Positions 1 through 6,681 of a stretch of 12,796 nucleotides of DNA are shown one piece after another (within the stretch, counting starts at the first letter, position 1; every line of letters starts with the position of its first letter). Position numbers and translations under genes: made by a program. This stretch comes from Sphingobacteriia bacterium. GTDB taxonomy: Bacteria > Bacteroidota > Bacteroidia > Chitinophagales > Chitinophagaceae. The notes beneath the pieces are model-generated. The model did not search any database and had not been told where the DNA came from. It saw nothing but the letters and a program-made list of their open reading frames with translations. The stretch covers positions 1 to 12,796 of the forward strand of contig REAV01000175.1 of assembly GCA_004294465.1 (NCBI GenBank), read 5' to 3'.

Positions 1-457
1 CTTTTTTTTCACATGAACTTATTTCTTGCTCATATTCTAATTCTTCTGTGGTAAGTACTCCTTTACCATCGGTTAGTCTTACTTTATTTTTAAGAAAAGC
101 TTTCTTTTCTTTCCCTAAATACTTAAGGTATTGAGCATAAGTATGTATACTATCTGCATCGTTGATATGAACATTGCCAAATGCTTCGAGAGAATTGAGT
201 TGTCTATTTAGTACTGCACTATCTGCATAGAACATCGTATTTCCTTGCCTTACCTCCACTTTGCCAGCTAATGAAATAAACTCATTTACAGAATCTATTT
301 TTTGATAATTATAATGCTCAGCACGAATGATATCTAATCGATTCCCTTCTCGAATTGTGGTATCCGAATTTTGTCTTTGAGCCAATAGGATAGAAGGGAA
401 AGGGAAGCCGATCAAAAGAATGATCAAGAATAAATATCCTAGTTTCTTTACAATCAT
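1..457 (-). CDS. OstA/LptA-like LPS-transport protein, N-terminal part (3' end outside window)
   Basis: Only the first 152 codons are visible; the frame stays open to the window edge. The protein begins MIVKK, followed by a hydrophobic stretch (about residues 6-26) ending in an LLAQ signal-peptidase-like site, so it should be exported. From about residue 50 it reads as an OstA N-terminal/LptA beta-jellyroll repeat: an 'AGKVEVRQGNTMFYADSA' strand pair, then 'EAFGNVHINDADS', then 'KVRLTDGKGVLTTEELEY'. LptA-type proteins form the periplasmic bridge carrying lipopolysaccharide from the inner membrane to LptD. The start lies 3 bp after the stop of the MCE gene, implying co-transcription with it and probably with the amidase. 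lptD lies on the opposite strand of the same locus. In Bacteroidetes such proteins are often larger than E. coli LptA, so total length cannot be judged. Family confidence is high; the precise role as LptA is inferred. Confidence 0.85.
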   Translation of the reverse strand, partial: MIVKKLGYLFLIILLIGFPFPSILLAQRQNSDTTIREGNRLDIIRAEHYNYQKIDSVNEFISLAGKVEVRQGNTMFYADSAVLNRQLNSLEAFGNVHINDADSIHTYAQYLKYLGKEKKAFLKNKVRLTDGKGVLTTEELEYEQEISSCEKK

Positions 458-460
458 TGA

Positions 461-1465
461 TTATTTTCTATTGGTAGAATCTGCTATGGGAGCCATTAAT
501 GGGCCAGTTTTATCTTTTTTGCCAAATACAGAAATATTCACATAACGCTTAGGGTGCATACGTAAATCGTCTACTAAAATATTGGCACTTTTAATGGTAT
601 TATTCAAATTATTGTATAAACTGGGATCATTCATCAATTTACCCATTGAGCCTTCATTTGAATTGATTTTTGCCATAATTGTATTCAAATTCGTGATGGC
701 TGTTTTTAATTTTTCTACTGAACCATTGATATCAGCTTTAGAAAAATTGTCAGAGGCTTTACTAACATTTTCTAAGGTTTTAGTGATTTTGTCGTTATTA
801 TCACTGAGGTTCTTGGTAAAACTGTTGACATTCTTCATTGATTGAGCAATGGTTCCAGTTTGGGCTTGTAACATAGATTCTAATGAAGCAGAAGAAGCCA
901 CCAGACTAGCAGTTGTTTTATTTACATTAGCAATAACCGATTGTAAGTTATTCTTAGTAGTTGGATCAAAAATAGTGTTGATATTTTTCATCACAACGTC
1001 CAAACTCTTGATAGTTTCCTTTAATTGGTCTGCAACTGGGGTTAATTTATCCATTACACCTCCTAATAATCCAGCACTTGCTGCTGTGTTAATGGTATCT
1101 CCAGAATTAAAATATGTTTTGGCATTTCCCAATCTAATATCAATACTTGGGGAACCTAGTGGATTGCTATTAATTACGGCAATTGAATTTTGAGGTATTT
1201 CATAATTTCCTTTTAATTTGATAGAAATAATGATACTTTTTAAAGAAACATCTTCATTTTCGATATCTGCAACAGCACCAACCTGGTATCCATTTACATA
1301 TACGGGGTTAGATATCATAATACCCTTGGTATCTGCATATTTTGCATGTAAATAATTTCCTGTTTTTAGTATGGTTTTACCTTTCAAAAAGTTAAACCCA
1401 AGAATCAATAATGTAATAGAAATGGCCGTTAATGCACCTACTTTTGTTTCGTTCGAAATAGTCAT
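461..1465 (-). CDS. MCE/MlaD family lipid-binding protein
   Basis: This 334-residue protein has a short cytoplasmic N-terminus and one transmembrane anchor (about residues 10-28). A single MCE (MlaD) domain follows at about 38-115, with the family pattern 'GIMISNPVYVNGYQVGAV' and 'PLGSPSIDIRLG'. Residues about 140-300 are a long, Asn/Ser/Thr/Lys-rich helical or coiled-coil region containing 'GSMGKLMNDPSLYNNLN', usual in MCE proteins. The C-terminus 'LVDDLRMHPKRYVNISVFG' is characteristic of Bacteroidetes members. MCE proteins bind phospholipids or other lipids and ferry them between the membranes, normally with an MlaE permease and MlaF ATPase; neither is in this window, so those subunits must be encoded elsewhere. 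It sits between the amidase (77 bp upstream) and the OstA-like gene (3 bp downstream). A perfect -7 box upstream suggests it may also have its own promoter. The transported lipid cannot be told from sequence. Confidence 0.9.
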   Translation of the reverse strand: MTISNETKVGALTAISITLLILGFNFLKGKTILKTGNYLHAKYADTKGIMISNPVYVNGYQVGAVADIENEDVSLKSIIISIKLKGNYEIPQNSIAVINSNPLGSPSIDIRLGNAKTYFNSGDTINTAASAGLLGGVMDKLTPVADQLKETIKSLDVVMKNINTIFDPTTKNNLQSVIANVNKTTASLVASSASLESMLQAQTGTIAQSMKNVNSFTKNLSDNNDKITKTLENVSKASDNFSKADINGSVEKLKTAITNLNTIMAKINSNEGSMGKLMNDPSLYNNLNNTIKSANILVDDLRMHPKRYVNISVFGKKDKTGPLMAPIADSTNRK

Positions 1466-1492
1466 TGTCTTTGTGGTTATTCAATGAAGCTA

Positions 1493-1500
1493 CAAATTTA
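1493..1500 (-). promoter_or_regulatory. Candidate Bacteroidetes -7 promoter box upstream of the MCE gene
   Basis: Read on the minus strand the bases are TAAATTTG, an exact match to the Bacteroidetes TAnnTTTG -7 element. The start codon at 1465 lies 27 bases downstream, giving a leader of roughly 20 nt. No clear -33 TTG element is present at the usual 19-21 bp spacing, so this is a partial promoter match. If active, it would let the MCE and OstA-like genes be expressed apart from the amidase. Confidence 0.45.
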
Positions 1501-1542
1501 GGGTTTCTAAATGGGTAATTTGTTAAAAATAGAATAATGAAA

Positions 1543-2487
1543 TTATTTACGCCCATTGGCATTCCCTGAATTTCCCAGTTGCTTTTCTAAGGAATACTTA
1601 TATCGTTTAACGGCCTTTATAATTACCTCACAAATTTCATTCTGCCCTTCTTCACTATTTAAATAATTCTCTTCTTCTTCGTTAGAAATAAAACCCGTTT
1701 CTACTAAAACCGCCGGCATTGCTACAGCATATAATACAAATATGCCTTCTTTACGTTGCTTGGCTTCTCTACTTACTCTACCCACTTTTTTAAACTCATC
1801 TTCAATGGTAAGCGCCAAATCGACACTTCGTTGGAAATAAGTTTGGGTTTTCATACTCAATAACATCATTTTAGTAGGATCATTTTTTTCTAAATCCTGC
1901 ATGGCTTTTAATGATACACTATCCATATCAATGTCTTCATTTTTGCTTAGCGCATTCATTCTGCCATTGGTTTTATCTACAGGATAGACAAATGTTTCCG
2001 TTCCTCGGGCTGGATTTGGGGTAGTCCAATATCGATACTCTTTTACTTTTCTGGTATATTTCTTTTTCTTTTTGCCTTTTCCTTTGTAATAAGTTTCTGT
2101 TTTATAACCTATAAATTCACTGTGCCTGATTGGATCTGCACTATTTGCATGGATACAAAGGAATAGATCGCCTTTGAAAGAATTGGCAATTTCTGCTTTT
2201 CTGGTAACATTGTCAAAAACATCCGTTCTTCGTGTCATGGCAATTTCTACATCAGGAATAGCTTCCCCCATCATTTTTTCCAACTTCAACGCAATTGACA
2301 GGCAAATATCTTTCTCATTGGAATACTTTCCTCTTGCTCCTCCGTCATTGCCACCATGCCCTGCATCAATTACAATCCTTTTTAAGGGCTGTTTTTGCAA
2401 AGGTTTTTTGTCTTTATCTGTAAAAGAGGAACAAATAAATAAGCTAAAACTTAACAAAATCAAAGCAGCAATATATCTTTTCATCAT
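1543..2487 (-). CDS. N-acetylmuramoyl-L-alanine amidase (Amidase_3, zinc-dependent)
   Basis: This enzyme cleaves the amide bond between N-acetylmuramic acid and L-alanine in peptidoglycan and acts in the periplasm. The 314-residue protein opens with MMKRY and a hydrophobic signal segment (about 5-21). The Amidase_3 domain starts with 'RIVIDAGHGGNDGGARG', where H44 is the first zinc ligand. E58 is the second ligand and H113, in 'LFLCIHANSAD', is the third. 'PAVLVETGFISNEEE' carries the catalytic glutamate E263. All key residues are present, so it should be active. Between H113 and the C-terminal block lies a long insertion (about 120-225) with a very basic Lys tract at 136-146. The signal segment contains a cysteine (LFIC) but not a proper lipobox. 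The gene heads the minus-strand series with the MCE and OstA-like genes and is divergent from lptD. Start ambiguity is limited to the two adjacent ATGs. Confidence 0.93.
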   Translation of the reverse strand: MMKRYIAALILLSFSLFICSSFTDKDKKPLQKQPLKRIVIDAGHGGNDGGARGKYSNEKDICLSIALKLEKMMGEAIPDVEIAMTRRTDVFDNVTRKAEIANSFKGDLFLCIHANSADPIRHSEFIGYKTETYYKGKGKKKKKYTRKVKEYRYWTTPNPARGTETFVYPVDKTNGRMNALSKNEDIDMDSVSLKAMQDLEKNDPTKMMLLSMKTQTYFQRSVDLALTIEDEFKKVGRVSREAKQRKEGIFVLYAVAMPAVLVETGFISNEEEENYLNSEEGQNEICEVIIKAVKRYKYSLEKQLGNSGNANGRK

Positions 2488-2539
2488 ATCATTTCGTTAA
2501 AGGGAACAGTCCATATTACCCATTTACACAGTTTAGACT

Positions 2540-2547
2540 TAATTTTG
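2540..2547 (+). promoter_or_regulatory. Candidate -7 promoter box for lptD
   Basis: TAATTTTG matches the Bacteroidetes TAnnTTTG -7 consensus exactly and lies 11 bases before the lptD ATG. No -33 TTTG is visible at the normal spacing. If used, the 5' leader would be only about 5-8 nt. The whole divergent gap to the amidase is 71 bp, so promoters for both directions must overlap or lie close together. Confidence 0.4.
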
Positions 2548-2558
2548 CCAATCTGATC

Positions 2559-5210
2559 ATGAGTAGAATCCTTAAAATTAACGTAAAAACTAAGCTGGCT
2601 ATTGTTCTGACCCTGATTTTGGGGATATTAACATTTCATACAGAAAGCAGTTTTGCTGCTTCATTTTACCAAACTGCTCCCAAAAAGGACACCACAAGGC
2701 AAAAAACAGATACAACTCGCAAAGACAGCATCCGAAATGTGGTTGATACGTTAAAAATGTCCAAAGACTCCATTGATGCTCCAATTCAATACACAGCCGA
2801 AGACTCTGGGGTACTCATCATTCCCACAAAAGAATTTATTTTATATGGAAAGGCAAAAGTGGATTATACCGATCTTAAGTTAGAAGCAGCTACTATTAGA
2901 TACGATCAACAAACACAATTAGTAAAAGCATATGGTTCAAGAGATTCTACAGGAAACCCCATGAGTAAACCTCAATTTATTCAAGGATCCATGAAATCGG
3001 TGAGTGACTCCATTTTCTTCAATATGAAATCAGGGAAAGGACTTACAAAAAACACTTTCTTTCAGGAAGGAGAGATTTATGTCAATGCAGTTGATTTGAA
3101 GAAAATAAGTGCTACTGAAGTATTTGCAAGAAGGGCTCGATTCACTACTTGTAATTTAGATACCCCCCATTATAATTTTCGAACAGCCAAAATGAAGATT
3201 ATCAATAATAAATTGGGAATTGCTGGCCCTTCATTTCCTGAATTTGAAGGTGTTCCTATGCCCATTGGTATTCCCTTTGGCATATTTCCTTTAAGTCAAG
3301 GAAGGCATTCAGGTATATTGCCTCCAGCTTTTAATGCAAGCCCCGATTTTGGATTAGGGTTAGAAGGCCTGGGTTATTACAAAGTGTTAAGTGATAATTT
3401 GGATGCAACAGTAAGGGCCAATATTTATTCATTTGGTGGCTGGAGTATGAATTTTAATTCGAAATATATTAAGCGATATGCCTATACAGGAAATTTGAAT
3501 TTGACTTTTCAAAATACCAAGTCTTTGAATAATAGTACTACCAGCAAAGATGAATTTAATAGTTTCCGGTCTTTTATGATTAACTGGACGCATAGCAGAG
3601 ATAATCGTGCGCGCCCTGGGACTAATTTTTCTGCCAATGTAAATTTTGGTAGCACAAGATTTAATCAAACAGTTCTGAATAACCCATTTATCAATTTTCA
3701 AAATCAGATCAGCTCTTCAATAAGTTATGGAAAAGACTGGAGAGGTAAATACAATTTATCGCTTAACTTAAATCACAATCAAAATAGTAATACCAGATTG
3801 GTCAATATGAATTTACCTACTGTGAATTTTAATATGGTAACCAAATATCCATTCCAGAAAGCCGATCAGATAGGTTCTGGAAAATGGTATGAAAAGATAG
3901 GTATTGGTTACAGTGGAAATTTTCAGAACCAATTATCATTTTATGACACTGCTTTTAGCATCAATAGAATATTAGATACCATGCAATATGGTGCTATCCA
4001 CAATATCCCTATCACACTTTCATTGCCCTCATTAGGAGCCATAACCATTGCCCCTAGTGTTTCTTATGAAGAAAGATGGTATGGACAAAGAACTTTTTTA
4101 TCTTGGGATAGCAGTTCACAAAAAGTAGATACATTAAAACAAAGAGGATTTTACACAGCCCGTCAAATGAGTTTTGGTTTAGGATTAAATACCCGAATTT
4201 TCGGCACATATAAGTTTAAACCAAAAAGCAATGTCATGGCCATTCGTCATGAAATAAGACCAACCATATCCATTAATTATCAACCTGATTTTGGTTCGAA
4301 ATACCATTATACTACACAAGTTGATTCGAGCGGAAGAACTATAAGATTATCACAATTTCAAAGTGGAATTATTGGTTCTTTTGGTGAGGGAGCATTTGGA
4401 GGAATGGGTTTTGGTATTGATAATCTTTTAGAGATGAAAATAAAAAATACCAAAGACACTGCTGATAAAAAAGGACGAAAAGTGAAATTGATTGATGGGT
4501 TTGGGTTTAATTCTTCCTATAATTTTTTAGCGGATAGTTTTCAATTAGGCAATTTTAATATTTATGCGAGGAGTACACTTTTTGAAAAAGTAAATATTAC
4601 CGCCGGGGCAAATTTAGATCCATATGATGTAGATAGTCAAGGATATAGAGTGAACAAACTTTTGTGGGATCCTGCCAATTTTAAATTTGGAAGAATTACC
4701 AGTGGCAATATTGCAATATCAACTTCATTCAAGAGCAAATCGAAAGATGGAAAAAAAGAAGATGATAAAAATATTCCAATTGATCCATTTATGACTCCAG
4801 ATGAACAGCAACGTCAAATGCAATTTGCAAGAGCTAACCCAGCAGAGTTTACTGACTTTAATATTCCTTGGAGCGTGAACCTATCTTATTCATTTAACTT
4901 TACCAGGGTTTTATTACCTGATTTTAGTGGATATCAGACAGAGACATTTTCATCCATCAATTTTAATGGAGATTTTAGTTTAACAGATAAATGGAAAGTA
5001 GGAGCAACCGGATATTATGATATCACCAGAAGAAGTCTTCAACAATTAAGTACTTTTATTACTAGAGAAATGCACTGCTGGCAGCTATCTATCAACGTTA
5101 ACCCAGTTGGATTGTATCGTTCATTTAATATAACCATCAGTCCGAAATCGGGTATCTTAAGAGATTTAAGAATCAATCGAAGCAGAACTTTCTCCAACTC
5201 CACTTTTTAA
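2559..5210 (+). CDS. lptD: LPS-assembly outer-membrane protein LptD (Bacteroidetes type)
   Basis: LptD, with the lipoprotein LptE, forms the outer-membrane channel that inserts lipopolysaccharide into the outer leaflet. The 883-residue product has a signal peptide (about 1-34, ending SSFAAS), then a Lys/Thr/Asp-rich linker (about 42-75). A periplasmic OstA/jellyroll domain follows at about 80-195 ('ILYGKAKVDYTDLKLEAA'). The junction 'FTTCNLDTPHYNFRTAKMKI' and 'GVPMPIGIPFGIFPLSQGR' are LptD signatures. From about 235 to the end are alternating amphipathic strands of a large beta-barrel, closing on a C-terminal Phe as outer-membrane barrels usually do. The protein has just two cysteines, C198 and C840, placed like the interdomain disulfide cysteines of E. 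coli LptD. It is divergent from the amidase-MCE-OstA series and convergent (9 bp) with the acyltransferase gene. It is longer than E. coli LptD (784 residues). Confidence 0.92.
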   Translation: MSRILKINVKTKLAIVLTLILGILTFHTESSFAASFYQTAPKKDTTRQKTDTTRKDSIRNVVDTLKMSKDSIDAPIQYTAEDSGVLIIPTKEFILYGKAKVDYTDLKLEAATIRYDQQTQLVKAYGSRDSTGNPMSKPQFIQGSMKSVSDSIFFNMKSGKGLTKNTFFQEGEIYVNAVDLKKISATEVFARRARFTTCNLDTPHYNFRTAKMKIINNKLGIAGPSFPEFEGVPMPIGIPFGIFPLSQGRHSGILPPAFNASPDFGLGLEGLGYYKVLSDNLDATVRANIYSFGGWSMNFNSKYIKRYAYTGNLNLTFQNTKSLNNSTTSKDEFNSFRSFMINWTHSRDNRARPGTNFSANVNFGSTRFNQTVLNNPFINFQNQISSSISYGKDWRGKYNLSLNLNHNQNSNTRLVNMNLPTVNFNMVTKYPFQKADQIGSGKWYEKIGIGYSGNFQNQLSFYDTAFSINRILDTMQYGAIHNIPITLSLPSLGAITIAPSVSYEERWYGQRTFLSWDSSSQKVDTLKQRGFYTARQMSFGLGLNTRIFGTYKFKPKSNVMAIRHEIRPTISINYQPDFGSKYHYTTQVDSSGRTIRLSQFQSGIIGSFGEGAFGGMGFGIDNLLEMKIKNTKDTADKKGRKVKLIDGFGFNSSYNFLADSFQLGNFNIYARSTLFEKVNITAGANLDPYDVDSQGYRVNKLLWDPANFKFGRITSGNIAISTSFKSKSKDGKKEDDKNIPIDPFMTPDEQQRQMQFARANPAEFTDFNIPWSVNLSYSFNFTRVLLPDFSGYQTETFSSINFNGDFSLTDKWKVGATGYYDITRRSLQQLSTFITREMHCWQLSINVNPVGLYRSFNITISPKSGILRDLRINRSRTFSNSTF

Positions 5211-5219
5211 TTTCATTCT

Positions 5220-5966
5220 TCAACGATCGTTTGCCGAATAATAAGCCGACATGGTGTTGAATACCTTTTGCTTTAATTCTTCAACAGTTAAATTAGCAGG
5301 CTCAATAGGTGGTAAAAAATGAATGGATAATTTCTTTGGTAACAAATAAAAAAAATAGTTGGAGCTCAGTGCTTTTTTAGTATTAAAAATTACCGCGGGA
5401 ATGATTGCATGATTGGTATCTATGGCTAATTTAAATGCACCATCATAAAACTTTTTCAAAGGTTGATCCGTTTTATTTCTTGTTCCTTCAGGATAAATAC
5501 ACATATGCATTCCTTTCTCTAAAGCATCTTTCATTAATTCGAAACTTTTTCTTCTGCTTGCATCACTATGTCTATCCACTATTACAGATCCTCGATTATA
5601 ATACCATCCAAATAAAGGAACTTTTAAAAAATCTTTTTTGGCAATGGTTTGATTTGCACCTGGTATAAATGGAGAGGAGAGTGGAATATCCAGTAATGCG
5701 TTGTGATTACAGGTTACTATATAGGTTTTTCCATTACTAAAATTTTCTTCCCCTTTTGTACTTACAGGACATCCTATTAGATTCAACCAAATAGTCATCC
5801 AGATTTTGGAGATTTTAATAAAATAATCAATCCCTTTTGGGTCAGGATATAACGCAGTTAATAAGGATGGTATTAGTATGATTAAGAAAGTAATTACAAA
5901 AGTCATCAGTCCCCAAAGCGCCCAAATTCTCGCAAAAACACCTAACACTATTTTTTTTACAATCAT
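5220..5966 (-). CDS. 1-acyl-sn-glycerol-3-phosphate acyltransferase (PlsC family)
   Basis: This family transfers an acyl chain to lysophosphatidate, giving phosphatidate for membrane phospholipid synthesis, at the cytoplasmic membrane. The 248-residue protein has an N-terminal hydrophobic segment (about 8-38). The acyltransferase HX4D motif is 'NHNALLD' (H88, D93). 'RGSVIVDR' (125-132) is the second block and 'YPEGTR' (158-163) is the acceptor-binding EGTR motif; 'IIPAVIFN' (188-195) is the fourth. Every expected block is present at normal spacing. It begins 3 bp after the stop of ung on the same strand, so the two are probably co-transcribed. Its end is 9 bp from the lptD stop in convergent orientation. 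Family members can also acylate other lysolipids, such as ornithine lipids, so the exact acceptor is inferred. Confidence 0.9.
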   Translation of the reverse strand: MIVKKIVLGVFARIWALWGLMTFVITFLIILIPSLLTALYPDPKGIDYFIKISKIWMTIWLNLIGCPVSTKGEENFSNGKTYIVTCNHNALLDIPLSSPFIPGANQTIAKKDFLKVPLFGWYYNRGSVIVDRHSDASRRKSFELMKDALEKGMHMCIYPEGTRNKTDQPLKKFYDGAFKLAIDTNHAIIPAVIFNTKKALSSNYFFYLLPKKLSIHFLPPIEPANLTVEELKQKVFNTMSAYYSANDR

Positions 5967-5969
5967 GAT

Positions 5970-6641
5970 TTATAATTTCCAATTAATAGGTTCTATTCCT
6001 TGTTGCATTAATATTTGATTGGCCTTACTAAAATGTTTACATCCAAAAAATCCTTTATCTGCGCTAAAGGGTGAAGGATGTGCCGCCTTCAAAATAGTAT
6101 GTTTTGTGGCATCAATAAATATTTGCTTTTCGTGTGCAAATTTACCCCATAAAAGGAAAACGATTCCTTTCTTTTCATTGGATATTTTCTGGATAACAGC
6201 GTTGGTAAAATCCATCCAACCAATTTTAGCATGACTGGCAGGCTCGTTAACCCTAACAGTTAAAACCGCATTCAATAATAATACTCCTTGTTCTGCCCAA
6301 GGCGTCAGATTTCCTGTAGTAGGAATCGCCATGCCAATATCATTCTTTAATTCTTTGAAGATATTGACCAATGAAGGAGGTGGTTTTACACCATCAGGTA
6401 CCGAGAAGCTTAATCCATGTGCTTGCCCAGGGCCATGATAGGGGTCTTGACCAAGTATTACCAATTTTAAACGATCGAAGGGAGTTTTTTCAAAAGCATT
6501 AAAAATCAGTGGTCCAGGAGGATAAATAATGGCTTTGGTAGCTTTCTCTGATTTTAAATGAGCAGTTATCTGCTGAAAATAGGATCGAGAAAATTCTTTT
6601 TGCATTACTGCTTTCCAACTTGGCTCTATTTGAACATCCAT
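5970..6641 (-). CDS. ung: Uracil-DNA glycosylase, family 1
   Basis: Ung removes uracil from DNA arising from cytosine deamination or dUTP incorporation and starts base-excision repair. From the chosen start the protein is 223 residues, close to E. coli Ung (229). Motifs in order are 'VILGQDPYHGPGQAHGLSFS' with catalytic D66, 'PPPSLVNIFKEL' (87-98), 'GVLLLNAVLTVR' (119-130) and 'HPSPFSADKGFFGCKHF' with catalytic H188. The frame is open upstream to an ATG at 6716. That extension (25 residues, beginning MIILLGVENTC) has no counterpart in the family and would overlap the divergent methyltransferase gene. The ATG at 6641, giving MDVQIEPSWK, aligns with the usual Ung N-terminus. It is followed after 3 bp by the plsC-type gene. 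Confidence 0.96.
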   Translation of the reverse strand: MDVQIEPSWKAVMQKEFSRSYFQQITAHLKSEKATKAIIYPPGPLIFNAFEKTPFDRLKLVILGQDPYHGPGQAHGLSFSVPDGVKPPPSLVNIFKELKNDIGMAIPTTGNLTPWAEQGVLLLNAVLTVRVNEPASHAKIGWMDFTNAVIQKISNEKKGIVFLLWGKFAHEKQIFIDATKHTILKAAHPSPFSADKGFFGCKHFSKANQILMQQGIEPINWKL

Positions 6642-6668
6642 GCTGCAATTTATAGAAGGATTATTGCA

Positions 6669-6676
6669 TAAGTTTG
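6669..6676 (+). promoter_or_regulatory. Candidate -7 promoter box for the RNA methyltransferase gene
   Basis: TAAGTTTG matches TAnnTTTG exactly and ends 5 bases before the preferred ATG at 6682. Transcription would then begin at or within a few bases of the start codon, giving a leaderless or near-leaderless mRNA. No -33 TTTG is seen at 19-21 bp upstream. The match also supports 6682 over the upstream ATG at 6640, which would place the box inside the coding region. Confidence 0.4.
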
Positions 6677-6681
6677 TATTC

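Noticed and set aside
1..40. Possible frameshift in the OstA-like gene at the T8 homopolymer by the window edge
   Set aside because: The frame stays open and the visible end is compatible with the family; too little sequence remains to judge.
582..1193. Plus-strand open frames of 87 and 114 codons opposite the MCE gene
   Set aside because: They are shadows of a strongly supported gene, hydrophobic because they are antisense to its Asn/Lys-rich coding sequence, and show no family resemblance.
2418..2450. Possible lipoprotein signal in the amidase (LFIC)
   Set aside because: The residues before the Cys (Phe at -2, Ile at -1) do not fit a lipobox, where -1 should be Gly, Ala or Ser; an ordinary Sec signal or anchor is more likely.
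5200..5230. Bidirectional terminator between convergent lptD and the acyltransferase gene
   Set aside because: The gap is only 9 bp and I could find no inverted repeat with a T tract there.
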